Position numbers and translations under genes: made by a program. Shown here in pieces: positions 1-8,836 of a stretch of 64,000 nt of DNA. The DNA is from Millisia brevis NBRC 105863 (GTDB taxonomy: Bacteria > Actinomycetota > Actinomycetes > Mycobacteriales > Mycobacteriaceae), in the NCBI RefSeq assembly GCF_001552615.1, contig NZ_BCRN01000004.1:248001-312000 (forward strand), read 5' to 3'. Position 1 is the first letter of the stretch. Every line of letters begins with the position of its first letter. The notes under the pieces were generated by a model. It worked only from the letters and a program-made list of their open reading frames with translations. It made no database searches and was not told the DNA's origin.

Positions 1-1545
1 CCCGCGGTGCTGGTGGTCGATTTCGGTGCGCAGTACGCGCAGCTGATCGCCCGCCGAGTCCGCGAGGAGCGCGTCTACTCGGAGGTTGTCCCGCATACGA
101 TCACCGCCGCGGAGGTCGCCGCGCGCGCCCCGATCGGGTTGGTCCTCTCGGGTGGGCCGTCGAGCGTCTACGAGCCCGGTGCCCCGAGCATCGATCCGGC
201 GATCTTCGACCTGGGTATCCCGATCTTCGGGATCTGCTACGGCTTCCAGGCGATGGCCTCGGTGCTCGGTGGAGCGGTGACGCATACCGGCACCCGCGAA
301 TACGGTCGCACCGGCCTCGAGGTCGAGGCGGGCTCGCTGCATGCGGGTCTGCCGCAGCGGCACGAGGTCTGGATGAGCCACGGCGACGCGGTGACCGAGG
401 CGCCCCCCGGATTCGTGGTGACGGCGTCCACGCCGGGTGCCCCGGTGGCGGCCTTCGAAAACCGGGAGCGGCGGATGGCGGGGGTGCAGTATCACCCGGA
501 GGTCATCCACAGCCCGCACGGCCGCACGGTCCTCGAGCGGTTCCTGCGCGATATCGCCGGCATCAGCCCGACCTGGACCGCGGCGAGCATCGCCGAGACG
601 TTGGTCGAGCGGGTGCGCGAGCAGATCGGCGACGGCCGCGCGATCTGCGGCCTGTCCGGCGGCGTCGACTCCGCGGTCGCCGCGGCCCTGGTGCAGCGGG
701 CGATCGGGGACCGGTTGACCTGTGTCTTCGTCGACCATGGTCTGCTGCGCGCCGGCGAGCGCGAGCAGGTCCAGCAGGACTTCGTCGCGGCGACCGGCGC
801 CCGGCTGGTCACCGTCGATGCCGTCGACACCTTCCTGGGTCACCTCGAGGACATCACCGATCCCGAGGAGAAGCGCAAGATCATCGGCCGCGAATTCATC
901 CGCAGCTTCGAGGGTGCGGTCGCGGATCTGATCAGCGAGTCCGGCGGCGACGGTATCGACTTCCTCGTCCAGGGCACGCTGTACCCGGACGTCGTCGAAT
1001 CCGGTGGCGGCTCCGGTACCGCGAACATCAAGAGCCATCACAACGTCGGGGGACTGCCCGACGACCTGCAGTTCGAACTGGTCGAGCCGCTGCGCACCCT
1101 GTTCAAGGACGAGGTCCGCGCGGTGGGGCGCGAGCTGGGCCTGCCCGAGGTGATCGTCGCCCGCCAGCCCTTCCCCGGTCCCGGCCTGGCGATCCGCATC
1201 GTCGGCGCGGTCAGCGAGCAGCGGTTGACGACGCTGCGGGCCGCCGACGCGATCGCCCGTGCCGAACTGACCTCCGCCGGGTTGGACGGCGCGATCTGGC
1301 AGTGCCCGGTGGTGCTGCTGGCCGATGTGCGCAGCGTCGGTGTGCAGGGCGACGGACGCACCTACGGGCATCCGATCGTGTTGCGCCCGGTCTCCAGCGA
1401 GGACGCGATGACGGCCGACTGGACCCGGGTGCCCTACGACGTGCTCGAACGGATCTCCACGCGGATCACCAACGAGGTGCCGGACGTCAACCGGGTGGTT
1501 CTCGACGTCACCAGCAAGCCGCCGGGCACCATCGAGTGGGAGTGA
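1..1545 (+). CDS. guaA: GMP synthase (glutamine-hydrolysing), 5' end outside window
   Basis: GMP synthase converts XMP, ATP and glutamine to GMP in the cytoplasm. The reading frame is open to base 1 and begins in the middle of the usual N-terminus ([11 protein letters not shown]), so the true start lies upstream. Numbering from base 1, the class I amidotransferase domain has its nucleophile Cys79 in GICYG and the HPE triad segment near residues 165-170. The ATP-pyrophosphatase signature SGGVDS is at 219-224. The C-terminal dimerisation domain ends with the usual TIEWE. It is convergent with the MinD-like gene, with a hairpin between them. The same gene flanks the imuA'/imuB region in M. tuberculosis (Rv3396c). 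Confidence 0.97.
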   Translation, partial: PAVLVVDFGAQYAQLIARRVREERVYSEVVPHTITAAEVAARAPIGLVLSGGPSSVYEPGAPSIDPAIFDLGIPIFGICYGFQAMASVLGGAVTHTGTREYGRTGLEVEAGSLHAGLPQRHEVWMSHGDAVTEAPPGFVVTASTPGAPVAAFENRERRMAGVQYHPEVIHSPHGRTVLERFLRDIAGISPTWTAASIAETLVERVREQIGDGRAICGLSGGVDSAVAAALVQRAIGDRLTCVFVDHGLLRAGEREQVQQDFVAATGARLVTVDAVDTFLGHLEDITDPEEKRKIIGREFIRSFEGAVADLISESGGDGIDFLVQGTLYPDVVESGGGSGTANIKSHHNVGGLPDDLQFELVEPLRTLFKDEVRAVGRELGLPEVIVARQPFPGPGLAIRIVGAVSEQRLTTLRAADAIARAELTSAGLDGAIWQCPVVLLADVRSVGVQGDGRTYGHPIVLRPVSSEDAMTADWTRVPYDVLERISTRITNEVPDVNRVVLDVTSKPPGTIEWE

Positions 1546-1547
1546 CG

Positions 1548-1581
1548 GCGCTGCCCCCGTCGCGCGGCGGCAGGGGAGCGC
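1548..1581. terminator. Hairpin between convergent guaA and the MinD-like gene
   Basis: GCGCT plus CCCC pair with GGGG plus AGCGC, with one bulged G and a GC-rich loop. It fills the whole 36-base gap between the two stop codons, so it can serve both directions. No U-tract follows, which is usual for GC-rich actinobacteria. Confidence 0.6.
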
Positions 1582-3174
1582 TCAGCTGCCGTCGGGCGTG
1601 ATCCGGGCGAAGCCGTCGGCGAGGGACGCCGCCAACTGCAGGTAGGCATTGGTGGTGCGGCGCCCGAGCAGCGACATCTCGATCGGACCCCCCTCGGCCA
1701 GATGCGCATCGTAGGGCAGGTTGGCGACGCCGCGCACCCCCCGGGACAGGAAGACCTGTTCGAGGCGTTCCGGATCGAGGGCGCCGGGACCCGGACGCAG
1801 CGAGTTGATCGCGACCATCGAGTGCGACACGAGATCCTTGTAGCCGTGCTCGTTGAGCCAGGTCACGGTGGCTACGGCGCTGCGCGCACCGTCGCGGGCC
1901 GTCGAGGAGATGATCACCAATGCGTCGGCCTGGTTGAGGATGCCGTGCATCGCCGAATGGGAGATACCGGTACCGCAGTCGGTCAGCACGATGTTGTAGT
2001 GCACCTCGAGGATGCGCAGCGTGTCGAGATAGTCGCTCTCGCTGAAGGCTTCGGCCGTTGTCGGGTCGACCTCGCTGGCGAGTACCTCCAGGCGTGAGTC
2101 GCCCTGCGAGGTATAGCGCCGCACATCGCTGTAGGTGCGCACCTTCGGATCGGCCAGCAGATCGCGGACGGTGTATTCGTGTTCGCGGTGGACGCGGTCG
2201 GCGAGGGTGCCGAGGTCGGGGTTGGCGTCGATCGCGATCACCCGATCGCCGCGCACCGACGCGAAGGTCGATCCGACCGTATTGGCGACGGTGGTCTTGC
2301 CCACCCCACCCTTGATCGAGACGAAGGCGATCTTGTGGCGGCCCCGCATCGGCTGATTGATCCGGGTGACCAGCTGGTCGTGTTCGAGTTCCGCCTGCGA
2401 GGGGCCCAGGTTGATCGAGCCCGCGGACGCGGTGTAGACGAGCTTGCGCAGGCCGTGTCGGGCGGGACGTTTCGTCGGGCGCAGCAGGGTCAATTCGTCG
2501 ACCGCGGACTCCGGCGCGGGCGCGGCGAAGGGTGCCGCGTCCCGGGTGACCCGCTGCGGAGGTGGCAGCGGCGCGACCGGCTCGGCGGGGGCCCGATCGT
2601 CGACGTCGCCGCGGGCGGACGGGATCTGCTCGACGGGTGCGACGGTCATCATCTCGGTCTCGGCCGCGGGCAGGTCCGCCGCGAAGAACATCGGGGGACG
2701 AGCGCCGTCCACGTCGGGCGCACCGGAGTGTCGCTCCACCTCGGTCGGCGCGGCGGGATGCTCCGCGCCGGCGCGCGCGGGATGGCTGTCCGCATCTGCG
2801 GGGACCGGGCGCCGGTCGCCCTCGGACGGCACGGGACGGCGATCGGAACCGGGGAGTGCGATCGACGCGCCGTGCTGGTCGGCGAGCGGGCGACCCGTGC
2901 CGGTTGGCGACGGACCGTGGCCGTTCGGCCGGGGCGCGGGGGGAGCCTGGAGCGGGGTGACCGGTACCTGTGCCCACCCGGACGGCGCCGGCGGCCCCGA
3001 CGGAACGGCCTCGTTCGGCACGGTGGGGGCGGTGGCGACCGCTCGCTCGACGTCCTCCTTGGTGCGGATGAGCGTCGGCTGGGCCGTGGTGGGGACGGTG
3101 ATCGAGTGGGAGGGGGTCCATTCACCGGCCGAGCGATCGGTGGTGTCCTGTGGGCCCTGTTGGGTATCGGTCAC
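1582..3174 (-). CDS. MinD/ParA-like ATPase with long disordered N-terminus (EspI-like)
   Basis: About 530 residues. The first ~210 are rich in Pro, Ala, Arg and acidic residues and look disordered. The C-terminal half is a SIMIBI-class ATPase with a deviant Walker A (KGGVGKTT, near residues 288-295) and a Walker A' region with DANPDLG. This layout matches the MinD-like ATPases attached to ESX/type VII loci (EspI, Rv3876), which have a disordered arm before the ATPase. The GTG at 3174 is chosen because AAGGGGAG lies about 10 bases upstream; a longer frame to 3216 has no ribosome site. No ESX core genes are next to it, so the partner is unknown. Polar positioning or regulation of secretion is inference. 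Confidence 0.8.
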   Translation of the reverse strand: MTDTQQGPQDTTDRSAGEWTPSHSITVPTTAQPTLIRTKEDVERAVATAPTVPNEAVPSGPPAPSGWAQVPVTPLQAPPAPRPNGHGPSPTGTGRPLADQHGASIALPGSDRRPVPSEGDRRPVPADADSHPARAGAEHPAAPTEVERHSGAPDVDGARPPMFFAADLPAAETEMMTVAPVEQIPSARGDVDDRAPAEPVAPLPPPQRVTRDAAPFAAPAPESAVDELTLLRPTKRPARHGLRKLVYTASAGSINLGPSQAELEHDQLVTRINQPMRGRHKIAFVSIKGGVGKTTVANTVGSTFASVRGDRVIAIDANPDLGTLADRVHREHEYTVRDLLADPKVRTYSDVRRYTSQGDSRLEVLASEVDPTTAEAFSESDYLDTLRILEVHYNIVLTDCGTGISHSAMHGILNQADALVIISSTARDGARSAVATVTWLNEHGYKDLVSHSMVAINSLRPGPGALDPERLEQVFLSRGVRGVANLPYDAHLAEGGPIEMSLLGRRTTNAYLQLAASLADGFARITPDGS

Positions 3175-3319
3175 GGACGTCCATCTCCCCTTCCGGCGAC
3201 GGTCGAACCGTCGCATCCCACCGATGCTCCGACCGTCGGGAACGGTGGCGTCGGCACGACGGGTGTGACACCGCCTGCCGAAGGTCCGACCTGCCGGATT
3301 CTACCGTGGGAACAGCGGA

Positions 3320-3364
3320 AACCGGGTACTCGGCATCATTGTGTTATCTGCAGAGTACCCGGTT
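3320..3364. promoter_or_regulatory. Perfect 12-bp inverted repeat with 21-bp spacer
   Basis: AACCGGGTACTC at 3320-3331 is repeated in inverse as GAGTACCCGGTT at 3353-3364. The spacer is AT-richer than its surroundings and contains a -10-like AGATAAC reading toward the MinD-like gene. It lies after the stop of the small membrane protein and about 145 bases before the MinD-like start. It could be paired operators about three helical turns apart, or a long-loop terminator. Confidence 0.6.
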
Positions 3365-3376
3365 CCGGATATCGAG

Positions 3377-3607
3377 CTACCGAACGCGCTTTCGGTCCGG
3401 TTTCATCAACAGGAACGCTCCGCCCGCGGTTGCGGCTATGACGATCAGCCAGCCCAGCGGTAGATCGAACAGTCCGGCCACCGTCTCCGGGCCCAGCAAC
3501 CCGGCCAGGGCGATCGTGATCGTCAGCAGACCGGCGATCATCAGCGGTGCCGAGCGTCGGCGCACCTGCGGTTCGGAGTCGCCGAGGGTCGTCTGCGTAT
3601 CAGCCAT
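3377..3607 (-). CDS. Small two-helix membrane protein
   Basis: 76 residues: a short polar N-terminus, two hydrophobic segments (about 21-40 and 51-68) with a short loop, and a basic tail (DRKRVR). This predicts an inner-membrane hairpin with both ends in the cytoplasm. Its ATG overlaps the stop of the upstream PspC/LiaF-like gene by eight bases (ATGGCTGA), so the two are translationally coupled. I do not recognise a family. The coupling suggests a role with the PspC protein, but that is inference. Confidence 0.75.
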   Translation of the reverse strand: MADTQTTLGDSEPQVRRRSAPLMIAGLLTITIALAGLLGPETVAGLFDLPLGWLIVIAATAGGAFLLMKPDRKRVR

Positions 3608-5096
3608 TGCGCACCACCTGAACGTCGGCGAATCGAGCGGACATGTCGAGCGTCAACACCGGATCGTCGGCATTGCCGGCAGCCGGGATATCGCAGAGCG
3701 CCTCGGCCATCTTGGCATCGCAGGTGACGTCCACCCGCATATCGGCCGGGACGGTGACCGTCGTCTCGCCGAAGTGCGTGGTGATGTCGATGGTGCGGTC
3801 GGCGTCGAGGTCGATATTCGACAGGTCGAGGGTGAACTCGCCGAATCCGTTGGCGTAGCTGGAGCTCAGGTCGTCGACCGACTGGGGACGCATCACGGCG
3901 GTCTGCCCACTGACCACGGTTTCCGCGTCGAGATCGAAGATATCCCCGGGGACCAGCGAGGCGGTGATCATCACCGCGGACAGCGGGGCGGCGAAGAAGA
4001 GCAGCCCGTAGCCGCGGCGGCGCAGGCCACCGAAGAGCAATCCCAGGCCGATCACCAGCAGCGCGACCGCCGACAGGTGCGCGAGGGTGACCCAGGACCC
4101 GCCGGTCGCGAGTCCGACGCCGGCGGTGGCCGCGGTGATCACGATCGCCGCGCCGAGCACCTTCGAGGTGTAGTGCGAGCGTCGCCGACCGGCCGCGACC
4201 GGCTCGGCCGGTGCGTTCGGGTCGGGCAGATCCCAGGCGAAGGGGGCGACGCCGAGCGGATCCCACGACGGCGGGCGGCCGGGGGTGAACGGCGCGGTGT
4301 TCGGGCGGCCGGCGGCCGGGTACGTGGCGGCCGCGGCGCCGCGCTGTTCGGCGGTGGTCGCGGTGGCCTTGTGCAGCGACGGGCCCGGGGTGGTCGCGGT
4401 GTCCTTCGACAGGGACGGTCCGCCGGTAGCCGCAGGTCCGGCGGTGGTCGCAGGTCCGGCGGTGGGTGCCGGGCGGCCGGGAGCCGGGGCGCCGGGTGCG
4501 GCGGCGGGCGGGGCCGGGCGGGTCGGCTCGGGCTCGTAGTGATCCGGCAGCACCGTATAGGCGTTCCAGGTCGACCCGGTATCCCAGAGCGAGTCGGTCC
4601 GACCGAATACCGGACCCGACGCCACGCCGGGTGCGGGGTTCGAGCCGGCGGGGAGCGGATACTCGACCGGCGGATTCGGGGTCCGCTTGTACAGCAGCCA
4701 CCAGGCGGCGCCCATCGCGATCAGCGACAGCGGGCCGGCGCCGATCAGTCCGACACCGATCGGGGTGCCACCGATCAGGCTGAGCAGGGTCGCTCCGGCG
4801 ACCAGGACGGCCGCGGTCTGCGAATCGCCGGATCGGCCGCGGCCGAGCAGCATGTCCGCCATCGAGACACCGCTGCCGGCGCGCGGCAGGGTCAACCAGG
4901 CGAACAGATAGAGGAACAGGCCGGAGCCACCGAAGATGGTGGTGACGACGAAGGCGATGCGCACCAGGGTGGGGTCGACGTTGTAGCGATGGCCGAAGGC
5001 CGCGGCGACACCCGCGATCGGACCTCGATCGGGGAGCCGATGCGGTCGGGTACGCCACAGCTGGGCAAGCTGCTGACTGGGGCTGGGATTGGTCAC
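3600..5096 (-). CDS. PspC/LiaF-like multi-pass membrane protein (EsrI-like)
   Basis: About 498 residues. An N-terminal PspC domain (about 15-75, GPIAGVAAAFGHRYNVDP then a GGSGLFLYLFAWL helix) is followed by two more membrane segments and a long Pro/Ala/Thr-rich linker. A second membrane block comes next, then a C-terminal beta-rich LiaF-like domain (last ~90 residues). It is divergent from a PspC-histidine kinase and LuxR regulator. This is the arrangement of EsrISR of Corynebacterium glutamicum, where EsrI is the membrane inhibitor of a cell-envelope stress response. Adjacent GTGs at 5099 and 5096 match the family's short N-terminus (VTNPSPS); an ATG at 5132 is also possible. Confidence 0.82.
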   Translation of the reverse strand: MTNPSPSQQLAQLWRTRPHRLPDRGPIAGVAAAFGHRYNVDPTLVRIAFVVTTIFGGSGLFLYLFAWLTLPRAGSGVSMADMLLGRGRSGDSQTAAVLVAGATLLSLIGGTPIGVGLIGAGPLSLIAMGAAWWLLYKRTPNPPVEYPLPAGSNPAPGVASGPVFGRTDSLWDTGSTWNAYTVLPDHYEPEPTRPAPPAAAPGAPAPGRPAPTAGPATTAGPAATGGPSLSKDTATTPGPSLHKATATTAEQRGAAAATYPAAGRPNTAPFTPGRPPSWDPLGVAPFAWDLPDPNAPAEPVAAGRRRSHYTSKVLGAAIVITAATAGVGLATGGSWVTLAHLSAVALLVIGLGLLFGGLRRRGYGLLFFAAPLSAVMITASLVPGDIFDLDAETVVSGQTAVMRPQSVDDLSSSYANGFGEFTLDLSNIDLDADRTIDITTHFGETTVTVPADMRVDVTCDAKMAEALCDIPAAGNADDPVLTLDMSARFADVQVVRNG

Positions 5097-5235
5097 CACA
5101 CCATCGTGCAAGAGCGGGGGTGCTCCGCACATCGGGTGAATCCCTGAATCCGTCCCCCGAGAGCCCCGGGGGTGTGGGGATCGGATCCGGGTTGTCCCCG
5201 ATGCCCGAGACGCCGGTGCGTGCCACCATGGAGGG

Positions 5236-6702
5236 GTGAGTTCTCCCCGACCCGAGCAGTCCGTTTCGGCGGCCCGGGGCGGTCCGATGCTGCGGGCCGC
5301 CCGGTCGGGCGCGGCCGAATCCGGTGTCGGCGGCTCGGTCGTCCCGCTGCGGCGCCGCTCGGCCGGCCGCATCGTCGGCGGGGTCGCCGGCGGCCTGGCC
5401 GATCACCTCGGTATCGATGTCTTTCCCATCCGGGTCGCCTTTGCGGTGCTGGCGGTCCTCGGTGGATCCGGTATCGTCGCCTACGGGCTGTTGTGGATGT
5501 TCACCAGCGTCGGTGACGACGTGCGCCAGCCGTCCGCCGACGAGCGGCGGCGCGCCTACGGCCTGATCGCGATGGCCCTCGCCGGTGCGGCCGCCCTCGG
5601 ATTGTTGGCGGGCAGCAGCGCGGGCTGGTTGATGATCCCGCTGGTCGCGGTGGGATGTGGCGCGGCGCTGGTCTGGCGGGAATTCGACTTCGGCGGTCAG
5701 CGCCCGACGGTGCCGCAGACCCGCCGCGCCCGTCTGTTGACCGCCGCGCGTGTGGTGACCGGCGTGGCGATGGTGCTGCTCGGGGTGCTGGTCGTCGTCG
5801 CCTTCCAGGTCGATCTCGGGGCGCTGCGCTCGTCGATGTTCGCCGCGGTCGCCACCCTGATGGGCGTCGGTCTGTTGACCGTGCCGTTGTGGATGCGTCT
5901 GGTGGGCACCCTGTCCGACGAGCGGGCCGCCAGGATCCGCAACGAGGAACGCGAGGAGATCGCCTCCCACCTGCACGATTCGGTCCTGCAGACCCTGGCG
6001 TTGATCCAGAAGCAGGCCGATCGGCCCGGCGAGGTCGCCCGGTTGGCCCGCAGCCAGGAGCGCGAACTGCGACGCTGGCTGTTCGGTGACGACGGACCCG
6101 ATCACGCCACCCTGTCCGGGGCGATGCAGACGATCGCCGGCGAGGTCGAGGACACCTACGCGGTGACGGTCGACCCGGTGATCGTCGGCGAGGTTCCGCT
6201 CGACGACGGCCGGCTCGACAAGCGGGTGATCACCGCCCTGCTCGGTGCCACCCGCGAGTCGCTGGTCAACGCGGCCAAGCACTCGGGCTGCTCGGCGATC
6301 GACCTGTTCGTCGAGGCCGGGGACGAGCAGGTCAGCGTCTTCGTGCGCGACCGGGGGCGCGGCTTCGATGTCGACGCGGTCTCCGAGGATCGGCGCGGGG
6401 TGGCGGTATCGATCCGGCGGCGCATCGAGCGGCGCGGCGGCTCGGTCGACATCTGGTCGGAGCAGGGACGGGGTACCGAGATCGGCATCCACGTACCGCT
6501 CGGCCCGGTCACCGGGGCGAACGGTGACGATGCCTCCGAGGACGGCGGCGAGGACGCCGACCCGTCGGCGAGCGCCGGTGACCGGGCCGACGGCAACGCC
6601 GCCCGGGACGATGGCAGCCGGGACGACAACAACAGGGACGACAACGACAAGAAGGACGGTGTGGTGGACGCACGAGTGTCCGATCCGCAGGTGAGTCGAT
6701 GA
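5236..6702 (+). CDS. PspC-domain sensor histidine kinase (EsrS-like)
   Basis: 488 residues. A PspC domain (about 35-95) begins the protein, followed by four further hydrophobic segments (to about residue 225). A HisKA_3 dimerisation domain follows with the phospho-acceptor in HLHDSVLQ (His247), then an HATPase_c domain (NAAKHSG, RDRGRGFD). The C-terminal tail of about 60 residues is highly charged and Asp/Asn/Arg-rich. It should sense envelope state through its PspC and membrane parts and phosphorylate the overlapping response regulator (ATGA overlap at 6699-6702). The GTG start sits directly behind GGAGGG. It belongs to the LiaS/EsrS/DesK type. Confidence 0.9.
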   Translation: MSSPRPEQSVSAARGGPMLRAARSGAAESGVGGSVVPLRRRSAGRIVGGVAGGLADHLGIDVFPIRVAFAVLAVLGGSGIVAYGLLWMFTSVGDDVRQPSADERRRAYGLIAMALAGAAALGLLAGSSAGWLMIPLVAVGCGAALVWREFDFGGQRPTVPQTRRARLLTAARVVTGVAMVLLGVLVVVAFQVDLGALRSSMFAAVATLMGVGLLTVPLWMRLVGTLSDERAARIRNEEREEIASHLHDSVLQTLALIQKQADRPGEVARLARSQERELRRWLFGDDGPDHATLSGAMQTIAGEVEDTYAVTVDPVIVGEVPLDDGRLDKRVITALLGATRESLVNAAKHSGCSAIDLFVEAGDEQVSVFVRDRGRGFDVDAVSEDRRGVAVSIRRRIERRGGSVDIWSEQGRGTEIGIHVPLGPVTGANGDDASEDGGEDADPSASAGDRADGNAARDDGSRDDNNRDDNDKKDGVVDARVSDPQVSR

Positions 6703-7397
6703 GCGGCGTGCGCGCGGCCGGCGGCTTCGGGACCCGGACGGAGTCCACCGAGCAACGGCGATTTCGCGTCTTCCTCGTCGACGATCACCGGGTCTTCCGT
6801 TCCGGGGTGCGCGCCGAGCTGTCCGATATGGCCGATATCGAGGTCGTGGGTGATGCCGGCACGGTCGCCGAGGCGATCCACGGCATCGAGGCGACCATGC
6901 CGGACGTGGTCCTGCTCGACGTACACATGCCGGACGGCGGTGGCGTCGCGGTGCTGCGCGAGATCGTGCAGGGGCCGGTCTGCCTGGCGTTGAGCGTCTC
7001 CGACGCCGCCGAGGACGTCATCGCGGTCATCCGCGCCGGCGCCCGCGGCTATGTCACCAAGACCGTGTCCGGAACGGAACTGGCGGACGCGATCCGGCGG
7101 GTCGCCGGGGGAGACGCGGTCTTCAGCCCGCGGCTTGCGGGCTTCGTGCTCGACTCCTTCACCGGTCGGTCGGCCGTCCCGGAACCGCAGCTCGACCCCG
7201 AGCTCGACTCGTTGACACCCCGCGAGCTCGAGGTGCTGCGGCTGCTCGCGCGCGGCTATACCTACCGGGAGATCGCCGAGCGGCTGGTCATCTCGATCAA
7301 GACCGTCGAGACCCACGCGTCGAATGTGCTGCGCAAGACGCAGCAGTCGAACCGGAATGCGCTCACCCGCTGGGCGCACCGCCGCCGTCTCGACTGA
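6699..7397 (+). CDS. LuxR/NarL-type response regulator (EsrR-like)
   Basis: 232 residues. A short N-terminal extension is followed by a receiver domain with the acidic pair in LVDDHRVF, phospho-acceptor Asp74 in VVLLDVHMPDG, and a conserved Thr/Ser and Lys (VTKT). A LuxR-type helix-turn-helix follows (about 165-225: LTPRELEVLRLLARG, YREIAERLVISIKTVETHASNVLRK). Its ATG overlaps the kinase stop, so the two proteins are made together. By analogy with EsrR and LiaR it should regulate envelope-stress genes, probably including the divergent PspC gene. It is separated from the convergent Ser/Thr kinase by a strong hairpin. Confidence 0.93.
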   Translation: MSGVRAAGGFGTRTESTEQRRFRVFLVDDHRVFRSGVRAELSDMADIEVVGDAGTVAEAIHGIEATMPDVVLLDVHMPDGGGVAVLREIVQGPVCLALSVSDAAEDVIAVIRAGARGYVTKTVSGTELADAIRRVAGGDAVFSPRLAGFVLDSFTGRSAVPEPQLDPELDSLTPRELEVLRLLARGYTYREIAERLVISIKTVETHASNVLRKTQQSNRNALTRWAHRRRLD

Positions 7398-7429
7398 TCC
7401 GATACGACGCCGAGCCGTACCGCTGATCC

Positions 7430-7457
7430 CCCCCGCCGACCGCACCGGCGGCGGGGG
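7430..7457. terminator. Bidirectional GC hairpin terminator
   Basis: CCCCCGCCG pairs perfectly with CGGCGGGGG across a 10-base loop. It lies between the stop codons of the convergent response regulator and Ser/Thr kinase. Confidence 0.75.
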
Positions 7458-7464
7458 CTGACCG

Positions 7465-8622
7465 TCAGAGCAGGATCAGCAGGACGACGATCAGGATCAG
7501 GATGGCCAGCGCGGCGATCGCCATCGACAGGTAGGGCTGCGTCAGCAGGGTGGGCTTGCGCTTCGCCGGCTCGAACGGCGGTGGCGCGTAGCTGGTTCGG
7601 GGAAGCCGACGGGTATCGGCGGGACCGGTGGCGAAAGGGGCGGTGCCGGACGGACGTTGGCCGGACCGTTCGGTCGACCCGGAGGTGCTGCCGCGTCGCG
7701 CCCAGTAGGGCACCGCGCCGTCGGCCGCCCGCAGGGGGCTGTTGAGCGAGGCGCGGGTGCGCCCATCGGACTGCAGCGCGATCAATTCGTCGCGGGCCTG
7801 CCCCATGGTGGGTCGGCGCTTGGGGTCCGGTTCGAGCATGCGCAACAGGATCGCGGTCATCGCGCCGCTGCGCCGCGGCGGCTGAATCTCGCCGAGCGCC
7901 ACCCGATGCAGCAATTCGCGGGTATCGGCCGCGGTACCGAACGGCGGCTGCCCCTCGGTGGCGGTGTACAGCGTCGCCCCGAGGGAGAACACGTCGCTCG
8001 CCTCGTCCGGGTCGGCGCCGCGGGCGACCTCGGGGGCGAAATAGGCCGGGGTACCGGTGATCACATCGGAATCGTCGTCGTCCTTCTCGCCGGTGGCCCG
8101 CGAGATGCCGAAGTCGCTGATCTTGACCATGCCGAGTGCGGCGCCGCGGTCGGCGATCAGGATGTTGCCCGGCTTGATATCCCGATGCACGATGCCGGCG
8201 GTATGCGCCTCGGCGAGAGCGTCGGCCACCCGCGCGCCGATCTGGATCACTTCGCTGGGCGGGATGCGGCCGACGGATCCGAGCGCCTTCGCCAAACTGC
8301 GCGAGGGCAGATACTCCATGACCAGCCAGGGTTCGCCGCCGTCGAGGGCGACGTCGTGCATCGCGATCGCGTGCGGGTTGTCCAGGCGTGCGGCCATGCG
8401 GCCCTCACGCGTTGCGCGACGGCGGATCTCGCGCGCCTGCGCCTCGTCCATATTGACGGTCGTGGTCACCTGTTTGACGGCTACCTTGCGATGCAGGAGC
8501 GTGTCGTTGGCCAGCCAGACCGAGCCCATCCCACCTCCGCCGAGCTTGGAGTCCAGGCGATATCGGCCGGCGAGGAGGTAGTCCGGGCCAACGATTCGCC
8601 CACCGTGGTGCTGTTCGGTCAC
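7465..8622 (-). CDS. Membrane-anchored Ser/Thr protein kinase, no PASTA domains
   Basis: 385 residues. The Hanks-type kinase domain (about 20-275) has the glycine loop GGGGMGS, ATP-binding Lys50 (VAVK), the catalytic HRDIKPGN loop (Asp148) and the DFG segment (KISDFG). The activation loop holds GTPAYFAPE. An Arg/Ser/Pro-rich juxtamembrane linker leads to a single transmembrane helix at the extreme C-terminus. Unlike PknB there is no extracellular sensor domain; the protein ends with the helix. The GTG at 8622 gives the family N-terminus (VTEQHH); TACGCT lies seven bases upstream, so it is probably leaderless. Much longer in-frame extensions have no kinase homology and cover the LexA box. Confidence 0.92.
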   Translation of the reverse strand: MTEQHHGGRIVGPDYLLAGRYRLDSKLGGGGMGSVWLANDTLLHRKVAVKQVTTTVNMDEAQAREIRRRATREGRMAARLDNPHAIAMHDVALDGGEPWLVMEYLPSRSLAKALGSVGRIPPSEVIQIGARVADALAEAHTAGIVHRDIKPGNILIADRGAALGMVKISDFGISRATGEKDDDDSDVITGTPAYFAPEVARGADPDEASDVFSLGATLYTATEGQPPFGTAADTRELLHRVALGEIQPPRRSGAMTAILLRMLEPDPKRRPTMGQARDELIALQSDGRTRASLNSPLRAADGAVPYWARRGSTSGSTERSGQRPSGTAPFATGPADTRRLPRTSYAPPPFEPAKRKPTLLTQPYLSMAIAALAILILIVVLLILL

Positions 8623-8757
8623 CCTGGTGAGCGTAGCGGTCGCCGGGCCCGCGCGTGTGTGGTGCCGTCGGCGATCGACCCTCCTGTCCGCGGGTGCGCA
8701 CGATCCCCGCATCAACCGGTTGACCGTCGCGACGGTAGCCGTGTTCAATGGACGTAT

Positions 8758-8773
8758 TCGAAAGTGTGTTCGA
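8758..8773. promoter_or_regulatory. LexA (SOS) box of imuA'-imuB
   Basis: TCGAAAGTGTGTTCGA matches the mycobacterial LexA consensus TCGAAC-N4-GTTCGA with one mismatch. It lies 63 bases before the chosen imuA' start. Confidence 0.85.
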
Positions 8774-8836
8774 ATCCCTTGCGGGGATTCCGGCGGCGCG
8801 TTCGAGCGGCCGATGGGGGGACGAAGGGTGGTACAC

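Noticed and set aside
8766-8790. GTTCGAATCCC stretch resembling a tRNA T-arm
   Set aside because: No acceptor, D or anticodon stem around it; the bases belong to the LexA box.
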